Of a stretch of 64,000 nucleotides of DNA, positions 18,801 through 28,946 are shown piece after piece; the first letter of the stretch is position 1; every line of letters starts with the position of its first letter. The notes under the pieces were generated by a model, which saw only the letters and a program-made list of their open reading frames with translations, was not told the DNA's origin and did not search any database. A program made the translations under genes and the position numbers. This stretch comes from UBA9647 sp963739335 (GTDB lineage: Bacteria; Bacteroidota; Ignavibacteria; UBA10030). The DNA is taken from assembly GCA_963739335.1 (NCBI GenBank), contig CAVUAC010000089.1:3831-67830 (forward strand), in the 5' to 3' direction.

Positions 18801-18857
18801 TGAAGGCGTGTGGATCATAAGCAAGAAAGGAAATAAGAAATAGATTCGGTTGTTCAT
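15837..18857 (-). CDS. T9SS-exported beta-propeller-like repeat protein
   Basis: 1,006 residues with a strong AGGAGG before ATG 18857. A Sec signal (MNNRIYFLFPFLLMIHTPSS, ending NAQ) is followed by about fifteen units of roughly 40 residues. Each carries a variant of NLFAG...GVFLSTNNGTSWT, a BNR/sialidase-like Asp-box pattern that usually builds beta-propellers. A second section (about 600-900) has YCF48-like units (KTTNSGDSWS, ETTDGGSSWK). The last ~85 residues are a T9SS sorting domain (QNYPNPFNPGTTIRYELP, GIYFCRLRAG), so the protein is secreted or surface-anchored. The units are similar at DNA level, making unequal recombination likely. Function unknown; adhesion or surface structure is plausible. 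Confidence 0.9.
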   Translation of the reverse strand: MNNRIYFLFPFLLMIHTPSSNAQWVQINGLFAGPVTSLVVSGNSLFAGIDGGGVFLSTNNGTTWTPANSGLPDAYVNCLTVTGTNLLAGTDTGVFLSTNNGTSWTATGLTNNDVNAFAVSGTNLFAAAYPGGVFLSTNNGTSWTALGLKDSLVIALAVSPNGAGGKNLFAGGIGVFLSTNNGTSWTALGFRDHVVTAMAVSGTNLFAAAYPGGIYLSTNNGASWTPSTSGLPNSNVYALAVYGTNIFAATDDGVFLSTDNGANWTQSNSGLTNPYIRSFAMSGTNLFAGSRDGDVFLSTNNGTSWTQVITGMAADVHSLIVSGTSLFAGTGSCGVFRSTNNGTTWTQTSVSRIYVDALALSGANLFAGADGGGIYLSTDNGTSWTLANTGMTDYWVLSLAVSGSNLFAGTHGGVFRSTNNGSTWTQSDLTKRWIGALTFSGASLFAGIYYGSGLVFVSTNNGASWTEVDAGISGRDMKAIVASRRYIFASGFGGVFRSGDNGTSWVTVNAGLPDGYVNALAVTPNSVGGTFLFAGADAGGVFLSTNNGTSWTAAGLPNAAIGAFAVSGTNILAGTVGEGAWRRSLSEFTSTKFVTLHPYKIPSSWGKIFVAGAVERFGNIWLYGDAGVARTNGTVVDSWTLKSNGFAPGEGINGLEFIDANTIFAAGYSGRIYKTTNSGDSWSISFYDTTVTKFINKIKFFDARHGAACGDGITQSSKMAFLETTDGGSSWKNNNSYLTGSAHNSWVEFCPPSSAYLKGSYRIGTKTYQGIWRSTDLGVIWKWLPVGAGGSADSLTAASCLGFQSALKGLVARSDSTVWGTTDGGTTWRLLGETSGNLRDISFIDGTKYTIGVGSEPGLIMKIDPDAGILNWQIEEGCPLWSSHFSSETAGYFTIESLSDIFYATSVLVTDVAVAKYLPPTFRLVQNYPNPFNPGTTIRYELPEAANVSLTIFNILGQVVATLVDEKKEAGGYQVQWNASTAPSGIYFCRLRAGAHTETQKMVVAK

Positions 18858-19204
18858 TTGAACCTCCTTCGGGCTTTTGGGGTTGCCCGTGATTGCTTGG
18901 CGGGAAATCGGTGCGCGCGACCAGCGGGTTGTCGGAGTGAGGCTCTAAAACGGCAAGACCTATGCGGGGTCAGACAGCGGCTACTCGATGGCTCGCAGAA
19001 GAACCATCATGCGAGCAACTACGCAATAGTACTGGAGTATCGGCTTAAAGTCAACGTGCTGAGGTCTCCGAAAAAGAGCTGCCCAATGTTTACGCGCGTA
19101 AAAGGCGTGTGGCCCAAGCGGTCTATGCGAATGTTTCAAGCATCTTGGGTATGGTTCTTCGACTCGATGAAGAATACGGGGAATGATAGGTCAGCTTCTA
19201 CAGA

Positions 19205-19307
19205 ATCCAAAAACGCTTGAAAACGAAGGAGTTCCTTCGCGTTCTTACTGATAGCTGCAGCTCGGTAACCACCAGCAGTCTTGCTGGGTGCACAAGGTTC
19301 CCTTTAG
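19205..19307. repeat. Dispersed intergenic repeat, copy B
   Basis: Shares ATCCAAAAACGCTTGAAAAC-type sequence and the ACCACCAGC...GTGCACAAGG core with copy A (14010-14110). Here the small stem is CCAGCA-GTCT-TGCTGG, a changed but still paired version. On the minus strand a short frame starting ATG at 19362 (MANKSKKKARTN...) runs through the repeat to a stop near 19203. The first 12 residues of that frame are also present in copies A and C. Confidence 0.6.
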
Positions 19308-19370
19308 ACCTACGGAATAATTGACAATTTGTCCGCGCCTTCTTCTTAGATTTGTTGGCCATCAAAATGA

Positions 19371-19404
19371 AAGAGGCAATTCCAAGTATCCGGGATTGCC
19401 TCTT
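19371..19404 (-). terminator. Terminator-like hairpin, third copy
   Basis: AAGAGGCAATTCC and GGGATTGCCTCTT stem located about 65 bases beyond the stop of the giant T9SS gene (19468). The loop reads AAGTATCC. T-rich tracts flank both sides. It would terminate minus-strand transcription. Confidence 0.62.
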
Positions 19405-19467
19405 AGCTTTTCTTCCTCACGATAAGCAACGAACGACCAATCGTGCATCGACCCTAACCTATGCGTC

Positions 19468-22400
19468 TCATTTTGTCAAAACCATCTTGCGCGCCGAAAC
19501 AAAATTCCCTGCTGTGATTCTGTACAGATACATCCCGCTCGGCATCCCCGAGGTGTCCCAACGCACGTCGTGCGTTCCTGCGGGTTGTTGTTCGTTCACA
19601 AGCGTTGCGACTTCTCTTCCCAACACATCAAAGACTTTGAGCGTGACAAAGTTATTAGCTGCTAGCTGGTAGCTGATTGCTGTTGTTGGATTGAACGGAT
19701 TGGGATAGTTTTGATAGAGGACAAACTGCGTCGGCAATGATTCCTTCTCTACCAATTCGGCTGGCCCAACGAGGATTGTCATGACAATTGGAGAACGGAT
19801 CGCTTTGGAAAAATGGATTTCCTCCGCCTCCTTCAGCTTGAGCGCTCCTTGGTTTGGAATCCCATCGACCATGATCCCCCACCCCTCCGGCAGTCCGACA
19901 AGTTCCTGAAGCTTCAAGCACTGGTTTGTCCTCGGATCGACTGTGATCTTCCATCGCGTCACAGCGTTTTCAGCAACCGGCTTGATGTCGCTCCAGAGTT
20001 TCTCCGAGACATAAGGATCCTGAGCCTCGAAGTCTGGGCGCTGCGGAGGCATGGGATAATCGAGTGCGTCCTCACCCACAGACGCCATTCGGTGCTGGCC
20101 TATCCTGAGATTCGTCTCTCCAATCGCAAGAACACCATACCACCCGTCCCCTAGTTGCCACTCCTGAATGCTTGTCAGTGGACCATTTCGAACAAAGGTA
20201 AATGTCGCCGCGGCGCCCGTTCCGTTGTAGACAGCGTATCCGCCATACGGCTTCATTCTCTCTACCGCTGGATTGAGCAACTGCCATCCAGCATTGTTTT
20301 CATGCAAATACTTGTAGACACGGATTCCGGCCGATCCAGGGGTTGTGTTCACCGGTGTCCAGCTTGCTTCCTCGGAAACGAAGGGAGGCCCCACAAGCGA
20401 CCATCCACTTGGGATCGTCAGCGCATAGGTAGACCCACCGATCAAATCACCCGATCCGAAGCTAAGGTTGAATGAGGCACTCTTTGCAGTTGTCTTGAAC
20501 CACAAACCTCTCGCGACAGTGAAGGCATCTGAAGCATTCGTAATTTCGACATTTTGACCAGTTTGATAGGTGTACAGTTTCCATGGTGTATCTCCGCTTA
20601 GCTGCGATGAAAGCGTCGATGCGGCTGTATTATCCAGTTTGTACGGGATGCTCATCAAAACCCAGGTCGAGGGCGGAACTCCTCCGTTAAACCTTCCGGC
20701 CTGAGTTGAAGATGCAGTGAGCCTCGTCTCTCCAACGCCTGAGGCTGTGAATGCAGGATTTGTTGCAGCATTTGAGGCGAAGGTGAACGTGGAGGATTGT
20801 GTGCCGCCGCTTGACGGCGTGAATGTCACAGTGATAACCTGAGCACCACCCGGCGAAAGCGTGAATGAGGTTGGACTGGCCACAAAGGAGCCGTTGCTGC
20901 TTGTCAGATTCGTCACGGTAAGGGCGATGTTGCCCGGATTCGTAACGTTCAGGTTCTGAGACGATGAGCTGCCGATATTGACATTCCCAAAAGGAATCGA
21001 AGAGGTCGACAACAAAATAGCAGCCACACCAACACCTGTGCCAGTCAAGCTGATCTGGGTCGGACTGCCGCTCGCGTTGTGCGTCACGGAGAGGATAGCA
21101 TTGTATGCTCGCACTGCCGTGGGGCTAAACGTCACCGTGACGGTTTGAGCACCTCCACCAGAAGGGATGCTGAAATTCGTCGGGCTCACCGTAAACGCCG
21201 CATCATTGCTTGTGAGGCTCGAAACACTCAGCGTTGCCGTTCCGGTGTTGCTCACGGTAAATGTCTTCTGAGTACCTGGTTCCGGTATTCACGGTTCCAA
21301 ATACGAGCGACGTTGCAGAGACCAAAATCGCTGGCGCGGGAGCTGCTACACCAGTCCCCGTCACGCTGACTGTCGTCGGGCTTCCCGAAGCATTGTGATT
21401 GATCGTGATCGTACCTGAATACGAAGTCGCTGCACTTGGGGTAAACGTCACGGTCACAGTCTGATTGCCACCTGCCGCAACCGAGAAGTTCGTCGGACTA
21501 ACAGTGAAGGCACCCACATTACTCGCTATGCTTGAGATACTCAACGTAGCATTGCCGGTGTTGGAAATCGTCAACGATTGCTGGCCGGTCGTCCCCACGG
21601 TTACGCTTCCAAATGGCAGCGGCGAGGGAGACACGGAGATTGCCGGCGCGGGAGCCGCCACGCCAGTCCCCGTCACATTGACAGTCGTGGGGCTTCCCGA
21701 AGCATTGTGATTGATCGTAATCGTGCCCGAATACGAAGTGGCTGCACTCGGAGCAAACGTCACAGTCACAGTCTGAGCGCCACCTGCCGCGACCGAGAAG
21801 CTCGTCGGGCTAACAGTGAAGGCGCCGATGGTACTCGTTATGCTTGAGATACTCAAAGCAGCAGTCCCGGTATTGGAAATCGTCAAGGATTGCTGGCTAG
21901 ACGCCCCCACGGTTATGCTTCCAAATGACAGCGACGAGGAAGACAGGGAGATGGCTGGCGCAGTTGCCGCAACCGAGCAGCGAAGCGACATGCCATAGTC
22001 TCCCACCACGTTGAAGGTATTGCTGGCATAGGAAATGCCATAAATCGAGTTGAAGGTTCCGCTGGACTCACCTGTCCACGTTGCACCGCCATTCGTAGTG
22101 CGAAGGACTGTCCCCGACAACCCTATCGCCACACCCGTATTGACATCACTGAAGGCAACTCCATAGAGGTCTACAGTCGTGCCGCTTGTCTGAGCAGTCC
22201 AAGTCGTTCCTCCATTTGTTGTCCGGAGAATCCACCCAGTGTATCCCACGCCAGTTCCTGTATTTGCGTCAGTAAACCACACTCCGCGGATCGTATTTGT
22301 GACGCCACTCGATTGAGGCACCCACGTTGTACCGCCGTTCGTTGTTCGAAGAATCGTTCCCAAACTCCCAACGACAGTCCCGGTCGTGGAGGAAGTGAAC

Positions 22401-24994
22401 GAGACACCGTTCAGAGTATTGGTAGTTCCACTCGACTGACTTATCCACGTCGCACCACCGTTTGTCGTTCGAAGAATGGTTCCACTAGCCCCCACCGCAG
22501 TCCCTGTGTTAGCGTCCGTGAAGTACACTCCTCGCAGGTTATTCGTTGTACCGCTCGTTTGTTGAGTCCAGGTTAGTCCACCATTTGTCGTACGTAGAAT
22601 AGTTCCTCCTGAACCGCCAACGGTCCCGACGTTTGTGCCTACGAAAGAGACGCAGTTGAGCTGGTTGGTCACTCCGCTGTTTTGGGTTGTCCAGCTTGTC
22701 CCGCCATTTGTCGTACGAATAATTGTTCCGGTCGTTCCTACTGCCGTTCCGGTTTGGGCGTCAGAAAAGCACACTCCAATGAGATACTCCGATGTACCCG
22801 TTGATTGCCTCGTCCATCCTTGCGGAGAAGATGGAGTGGTGAATGTGCGATCAGAAGTGGCCAGTGTTCCATTGTTGTTCGTAGCTACGACTCGATAGTG
22901 ATATGTGAAACCGGGAGAAAGCCCGCTGAGTGCACTGGTGGCATCATTTGAGGACAGTCCATCGAAGGTGCCGACTGACAAACTCTGTCCATAAGCCGTT
23001 GTCAGGCCATATTCAATCCTAACAGTCGTTCGAGAGCCATTTGGGAAGACACGAGTGATAATCCATGCAGAAGACGAGTACACGTTCGTCGAGCCATAGA
23101 ATAAAGAGGCAATCAATGGCGCTGACGGAACAAACCGCCGGACTCGAAGGCGATAATCTCCTGTCAAGTCAAGTATTGTCGCACGCTGTTTGCCATGCGG
23201 TCCCGTTTCCATCTCCGCACTCCCGCCTGCTGCCTTTGCCAGGAGAGTTCCGTTGGGGAAGATCCCAGAACTTGTATAGTAATAGTAGGAGTATCGCACA
23301 TAGTACGTCCCGTTTGACAGAATTGGCACTATCACGCGTGAGTCATACGTGGAAAGAAAATCATCGTTCACGCCGATGGAATTGCCTGTGCCGTCGAATA
23401 CCATGATCATTCCATCGAGAAGTGAACTATTAATGTTGTATGAATAGATTTCCACGGTGTCGCCTGCCGAAGCATTAAACTTGTAGTAGTCGACATCTCC
23501 GCTCGGACTAATCGAAGCATTCAGAGAATCTCCGTAGACCATCGAGTTGGCCTGGCTTGCAGTGTTGTTCGGCTCGGTCTCCGTCTTAGGTGCTGATACG
23601 CCAGTCCCCGTCACGCTGACAGCCGTCGGGCTTCCTGAAGCATTGTGATTGATGGTGATCGTACCGGAATACGAACCGGCTGCACTCGGGGTGAACGTCA
23701 CGATCACAGTCTGAGCGCCACCTGCCGCGACCGAGAAGCTCGTCGGGCTAACAGTGAAGGCGCCAATGGTACTCGTTATGCTTGAGATACTCAAAGCAGC
23801 AGTCCCGGTATTGGAAATCGTCAAGGATTGCTGGCTAGACGCCCCCACGGTTATGCTTCCAAATGTCAGAGGCGAGGGAGACACGGAGATTGCGGGCGCG
23901 GGAGCTACTACGCCAGTCCCCGTGACGCTGACAGTCGTCGGGCTTCCCGAAGCATTGTGATTGATCGTAATCGTGCCCGAATACGAAGTGGCTGCACTCG
24001 GAGCAAACGTCACAGTCACAGTCTGGTTGCCACCTGCCGCGACCGAGAAGCTCGTCGGGCTGACAGTGAAGGCGCTGGCGCTACTCGATATGCTCGAGAT
24101 GCTCAGCGCAGCGTTGCCGGTATTAGATACTGTAAACGTCTTCTGGCTGGTCGTCCCCGTGTTAACGCTCCCAAACGACAGCGACGAGGAAGACAGGGAG
24201 ATGGCTGGAGTTGTGGTAGCCACATTTTTCTGAAGCACAATGTTGTCAACAAATGCTCCACGGAAATTCGTGCTCGCATCACTGGTGAAGACAAATGCAA
24301 TCCAGACCTGCGATTTTCCCATCAAATTGCCCAAGGTTGGCACATTCTTCAAATCGAAGGTTGTCGGCGTCCAGGCGGGTGAAGTCCCACTATTCCTGTA
24401 TCCAGAGAAATTTGTGCCATCAACCGAGGCATACCAACCGAAATAATCATAGTCGGTTTCTGACTCATTCCAGTAGTAGAACTCAAGATCGGCGTCAGTC
24501 GCATCGCTCAGGCTAAAGGGACCGTATATCATCCAACTCTTCATATTGTCAGGATAATTGCCCCCCGCCACCCCTTGCTGAGTGCCCGCGCCAGCACACC
24601 AAGCACTATACAGCCCGGCATATGGCCGAGTCAACTTATCATCCCAATATGCATTGGTATAGGTTGCCCCTGCATAGGCAGTCCAGAGTGTGTTTGGAAA
24701 CGCGCCTTCAAACGTCTCCGTCATGATTGTCTGCCAACCTAATATCGTTGCTGGTAACGGCGAAAGTGGCACTGGTGATTTCTGATCAAGCTTGTTTTGC
24801 TGAGGCTGCACTTCAATCACCTTGATTTTGTCAAACACTGCAGTCGCCGCCTCTCTTCGCTCGGGAAGAAGTTGGCCCTTAGGAGCAGATTGAAGCTTGA
24901 TTGTCAGAGGTGAAGGGTTTTGAGCCTGAGCGATCATTGCCACAAGCACAAACGCCGCCAGCAAGGAGACTGATTGAATGAAAGGACGGGACAT
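19468..24994 (-). CDS. Giant T9SS-exported protein with choice-of-anchor-D, PPC, FN3-like and YCF48-like repeats; one frameshift
   Basis: ATG 24994 is chosen because AAGGAGA lies six bases upstream and a Sec signal follows (MSRPFIQSVSLLAAFVLVAM, ending AQAQ). After repair of one frameshift near 21271-21280 the protein has about 1,840 residues. Order: jelly-roll-like domain (WMIYGPFSLSDATDADLEFY); two choice-of-anchor-D Ig-like repeats; a PPC-like domain (DVDYYKFNASAGDTVEI); an FN3-like domain (TYHYRVVATNNNGT); seven or eight YCF48-like repeats (ILRTTNGGTTWT); then several more anchor-D repeats; a region ending in a T9SS sorting domain (QNYPNPFNPTTAISYQLA). The frames join as VNTGT...QKTFTVSNTGT, so one base is extra. 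The anchor-D repeats are nearly identical in DNA. Probably a surface-displayed adhesin or scaffold; function unknown. Confidence 0.87.
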
Positions 24995-25088
24995 GTTGGT
25001 TCTCCTTGGTATGATACTCATTTTGAATTCAGAGGCTTATCACATTTATTCAAATCAGTATCCCTCTTCATACTTTATACTTTCTTTG

Positions 25089-25301
25089 CTATCTATCCAC
25101 CCGAGGATTGGTCGGAAAGGCCGGTGCTGCGAAGTCATACTTGCCACTTGAGGAGGCAACGTTGGTGTACCCGCCTTTGGCCAATGATCTCTGCGCGATT
25201 GGACGTGATTCTTGAGCAGAAGATCGGGCTCCGAACAAACTGAGGAAGACCAAGGAGAAAACGACAGTTGACTTGCTAGAAGTAATCTCAAAAACATGCA
25301 C
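25089..25301 (-). CDS. Possible small secreted protein
   Basis: A weakly supported 70-residue frame from GTG 25301. It has a signal-peptide-like stretch (STVVFSLVFLSLFGARSSAQ) and a short mature tail ending GKYDFAAPAFPTNPRVDR. That end resembles the C-terminus of the neighbouring caspase-like protein (DKYGSPPVFPINPSWKNP), which argues against pure chance. There is no Shine-Dalgarno and an overlapping frame exists. Function unknown. Confidence 0.3.
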   Translation of the reverse strand: MHVFEITSSKSTVVFSLVFLSLFGARSSAQESRPIAQRSLAKGGYTNVASSSGKYDFAAPAFPTNPRVDR

Positions 25302-25313
25302 AGAAGAAGAGTT

Positions 25314-25426
25314 GTCATTCCCGCACGCCTGCGTGCCGAAACGCCGCACTTCGGCGTGCAGGCACGTCTTAAGCGGGAATCCAGACAGCGCATTCTGGAC
25401 TCCCGATGGAAACACTCGGGAGTGAC
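25314..25426. repeat. REP/MITE-like palindromic element
   Basis: About 113 bases that fold into nested hairpins. The outer arms are GTCATTCCCG and CGGGAGTGAC. The inner arm GCCTGCGTGCCGAA pairs with TTCGGCGTGCAGGC. A second pair is CGGGAATCCAG with CTGGACTCCCG. The GTCATTCCCG...GCGGGAATCCAG pattern is a common bacterial intergenic repeat. It lies between the giant T9SS gene and the caspase operon, downstream of the latter. Confidence 0.65.
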
Positions 25427-25606
25427 ATCGGTTTTTGAGATGGGTTCTAGTCATCATGGACCCCTTTCAGATTTTCACACTCGAGAGAATCAACGGTTCT
25501 TCATGGGATAGAGTGATAACAGAGCAACTATCTCGATCTGTTCAAACAACACTTCAAGAACTCAAAGAACCGATGCAACGGGAGTTGCTCCACAAGCAAC
25601 GTCACG

Positions 25607-27586
25607 TCAAGGATTCTTCCATGATGGATTGATAGGAAATACGGGGGGACTTCCGTATTTATCAGGCTGCGACTGGCTCCCAGCCGCCTTCTTCCCAAGG
25701 ACAGCATATGCCACTCCACCAATAACGACCGCAGCTCCTGCAGCATACCAGAGCCAGCTCGTCCCGGACGATACCTTTGAAAGCGTAATCGGAACCTCCT
25801 TGGTCTGGCCCGGAAGAAGGTCGATGGTCTTCTCCTCCGTCTCGTACCCGTTGAGCAGCGCCTTGATTGTCCTTCGTCCGGGCTTTACTTCGCTCTTCCC
25901 CGCAGTGGCAGCCTTGCCATCGATCGTAACGCTCGCCTCCTTAGGTTGGACAGTGATGTCCACATATGCTGGCAAAGGGGCAGCTTCTTTCTTTGGTTCC
26001 GTCTCCACTGGAGGCCGAATGGCAGCCGGTTTTTCCTCCTTCTTCTCGGCGACCGCGACAACAGCACCGCTCACCGTTATCGTTCCAGCATCAAAGTCGG
26101 CAAACACAACACCGGGACCGTTTGCCTGAAAAACGGTTGAGAGCTTCTTGCCCGACTGCTGCATCTCAACCGTGTATTTCATTCCGGGTCGCACCGGGAT
26201 CGTCAAGTTCGCCTGCCCCTGCGGCAAATCATTCAGGAACACCTGCGCGCCAGCGCGGCGAGCTTGAAACGGAAACATCAAACATCTTCATCTTGAGCTC
26301 TTTTGTTTCAAAACTGTTTTGCTCATTCACGATGGTTGAGTAAGTCAGGACGTCGTACCCATCTTTTTTGACCTCGATTCGATGCTGCCCGATCGACACA
26401 TCCCGCTGAATGGGTGAGAGCCCCGCATCAATCCCATCTATCTTGACGCTCGCGCCGGCAGGATTCGTTTCCAGTGAATACGATACTACCAATGCCCTCA
26501 TGTTTGGATTCAGCTCCCGATCAGAGGAAAGGTCGATCGTTGTTGTAAACCTCTCCCTTCCTGGCGCCTCAACTTCGACGTTGTATGATCCACGCCGTAG
26601 CTTAGTTGAGAAGGAATCTTTGTTTTCCGAACTCACCTTCCCATTGAGAAAGAGCTTGTTCCCCTGAGGTAGGCCCTTCAGGGACAATGTGTATTCCGGG
26701 ATGGCCACCACAAATGCGAATTGTCCTTCTGATGGTTTCAATGTCGCATACACCGGCTTATGACCCGGTGGACGCTGGGAACGAGACAACTCGAAGACTT
26801 TTCCCTGGAGGTACGGGTACAGCTCGTCGGTGGTTACCACAGAATTGCCATCCTGATCCACAAGCCGCGTCTGGAATCCCTCGATGATCGCTTTCGCGAA
26901 TGCACTGTGTCCCCACAATGAAGATTCGACGACCTGCTCATCCTTGGTTCCGGCAGTGATGATCTGCACAGCTTCTGCTGAAGTCACCTTCTGCAGGTAG
27001 CGCTCGGATTCTTTCGGAAGTGCACGCGACGTCACTGCCGAGAGGCCTCCATAGCAAGCATCAACCAGGAACAGGACATGTTTTGCGGCAACGAGTTCTG
27101 TCAATCGCTTAACCTCATCCATGCTGAGACAGCTGCTGTACATCGAAGTCCTTTTCCCGTCGTATGGGATGAGATAACCCATCTCTCCACCCGGGCGCTC
27201 GGCTCCGAATCCCCGTGGCCAGCCCAATACACAAGCAAGCGATCGTTCTTGCGGGTCTTGCGTCCAACGTTGACGAACTCCTCCTTGATCTTTGTCAGGG
27301 ACGCATTCTCGTTGAGCAGGATCTTGATATTCTCTCTAGGGAAATCAAGCCCCTCGAGGAGCTGTGCGATTGCTTTCGCATCTTCAACGGCATAGTTCAG
27401 CCCAGGAATCTTGGGATCGGAGTAATTGTTGATACCGACGATGAACGCGTAGCTGTTGTCGTATGCGACGAACGTTTGGCCTTTTTCGTCCTGCATCTCA
27501 ACGGGCTTCATTCCCCTTGTCGGCTGCGACCAAAGGGAGAGGACGAAACTCATGGTCAGAAGCAGTATACCCTGTAACCGAATCAT
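25607..27586 (-). CDS. Caspase-like (C14) protease with PEGA domains, two frameshifts
   Basis: Repaired length is about 660 residues. ATG 27586 follows TAGGAGG by nine bases and opens a signal peptide (MIRLQGILLLTMSFVLSLWS). The caspase p20-like domain has NSYAFIVGINNY, the catalytic His in VYWAGHGD and the catalytic Cys in VLFLVDACYGG. Then come three PEGA-like beta domains (LETNPAGASVKIDGIDAG, SSP..AGAQVFLNDLPQG, VQPKEASVTIDGKA), and a C-terminal membrane segment (WLWYAAGAAVVIGGVAYAVL). Frames break near 27206-27211 (inside GHGD..GAERPGG) and near 26255-26260 (SSSP..AGAQV). It is the last gene of the signalling run. Bacterial caspase-like proteases cut after specific residues in stress or defence signalling; the target here is unknown. 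Confidence 0.87.
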
Positions 27587-27698
27587 CGCGCTAATCCTCC
27601 TAATTAATCCATTGACATTGTCCCACTTCCAAAGATGACAAATCCGAGACAACGATTATGGCTCGCATCTTAGCATCCAATGGACTGAACATTTGAAG

Positions 27699-28937
27699 TC
27701 ATTGCACCATTCGCCTGAACCTCTCTCCATTTCTGAAGCCTCCCCCGTAGTCTGGATGCGCCTGAAGAAACTTTAGGAGCTCAGTGTTCCTTTTCTGAAA
27801 ATCCAGGTGCAGGAATGGGTTCTCCGTCCAATCTGCTGCACGATTCTTGACTGCTACTCCAGTCCGTACTATGATGTTCGACAAGGCCATCGTATCGTAG
27901 CCCAACGCTGCCAGGAGCATCGCTCCTCCACGATCTGCCTCTTCCTCATACTCCTGCAAACGCGGCTTCACCACCTCGTCATATGCTTCCTGGATCATCT
28001 CTTCCAGGTCCGTTTCAGCAGAGTCGGCCTTCTGTCCCAACTCCTCGTCTAGTTCATCGAATGCCTCTTCCATGCGAACCCGATAACGACGTTCGTACTG
28101 CTCCCGAAAGCCGTGATTCGCTGTTATGTGTGTCATTTCATGTGCGATCACCGCAGCAAGTTCAGCTTCATCCGCACATGAACGGATGAGTCCTTCTCCA
28201 AGAACGATGAAGCCACCCGGAATTGAATATGCCCGAGGCTCCTCCCCCTTAATGATGTATACCCTGAATGGAACATCATAGGTTGGAGTCGCCGAACCGA
28301 GTGCGGCAGCTATGAGGTTCACATACTTGACCAAGTTCTTGTCGGTGACGAGACCCTGGCTGGCCAGCCTGCTAGCTATCCCTAAGCACATCCCTTCACT
28401 CGCGTTCGTCGTTTCATACTCTCCAAGGAGCTTCATCAATTCCGGGTCACTTTTCTTTTTGCCCGCGCCGCCGTCATGCCCGAACTCTTTTTCGAACTCG
28501 CTATATTCGTCAGGCGTAAAAAGGTCTGTTTGGAGATCGAGCAGTGAATCCAGCACTGTCGAATTGGTTTTTCCATACCGCAAGGCAAAGCCACGGATGG
28601 CTGCTGCTACAACCGACGGAGAAGCCTTCGGCGATTGCCATTCGAGCTTCAGATCACGGAGCAAATCGACCTGCTTCCCTTCGACGAGGCAATTCTTGGA
28701 CATCCAAGCGGATGTCCGACCAGTACTAGCAACGTGCTTAAAGTTCACCCATCCGCCATCCCGCTTCACGACTGGGATAGCAACGCCTTTTGGCAACACC
28801 TTGAGAAGCTGATAGTAGCTTCCAGGACCTTCGCGAACCTCATTCTTGGAACGCTTGGTGTATTCAGTGGTCTGCGGAAACGCTTGCATTCCGAAACATA
28901 TGATGAGCGTGAACAAAACTACGAAATGTTGCTGCAT
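27699..28937 (-). CDS. SH3-domain M48-family metalloprotease, secreted
   Basis: 412 residues. A signal peptide (MQQHFVVLFTLIICFGMQAF) is followed by a bacterial SH3-like domain at about 30-90 (VREGPGSYYQLLKVLPKG, WMSKNCLVEG). An M48 zinc-protease domain from about 180 has the zinc motif AAVIAHEMTHITANHG (HExxH) and the third ligand in EEEADRGGAMLL. M48 proteases of this BepA/LoiP-like group act in the periplasm in envelope quality control. It lies 9 bases downstream of the adenylate cyclase gene and 112 bases before the caspase gene. No membrane segments are seen apart from the signal. The SH3-M48 combination suggests binding to cell-wall or peptide ligands. Confidence 0.87.
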   Translation of the reverse strand: MQQHFVVLFTLIICFGMQAFPQTTEYTKRSKNEVREGPGSYYQLLKVLPKGVAIPVVKRDGGWVNFKHVASTGRTSAWMSKNCLVEGKQVDLLRDLKLEWQSPKASPSVVAAAIRGFALRYGKTNSTVLDSLLDLQTDLFTPDEYSEFEKEFGHDGGAGKKKSDPELMKLLGEYETTNASEGMCLGIASRLASQGLVTDKNLVKYVNLIAAALGSATPTYDVPFRVYIIKGEEPRAYSIPGGFIVLGEGLIRSCADEAELAAVIAHEMTHITANHGFREQYERRYRVRMEEAFDELDEELGQKADSAETDLEEMIQEAYDEVVKPRLQEYEEEADRGGAMLLAALGYDTMALSNIIVRTGVAVKNRAADWTENPFLHLDFQKRNTELLKFLQAHPDYGGGFRNGERFRRMVQ

Positions 28938-28946
28938 AAGAGCTTC

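Larger units (their letters stand above)
18858..19467. other. Intergenic stretch between two T9SS genes
   Basis: No supported gene. The part next to 18857 must hold the promoter of the T9SS gene, but no clear promoter boxes were recognised. The rest carries repeat copy B (19205-19307) and a terminator-like hairpin (19371-19404). A plus-strand frame at 18858-19220 has no family-like sequence and begins at the antisense of the upstream ribosome-binding region, so it is not called. Confidence 0.55.

Noticed and set aside
15837..18857. Regular repeats suggestive of a CRISPR array
   Set aside because: The units are in-frame codons of a repeat protein (GVFLSTNNGTSWT), not short identical repeats with unique spacers.
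18858..19220. Plus-strand 120-codon frame between T9SS genes
   Set aside because: Composition looks non-coding; it includes the promoter region of the minus-strand T9SS gene and part of repeat copy B.
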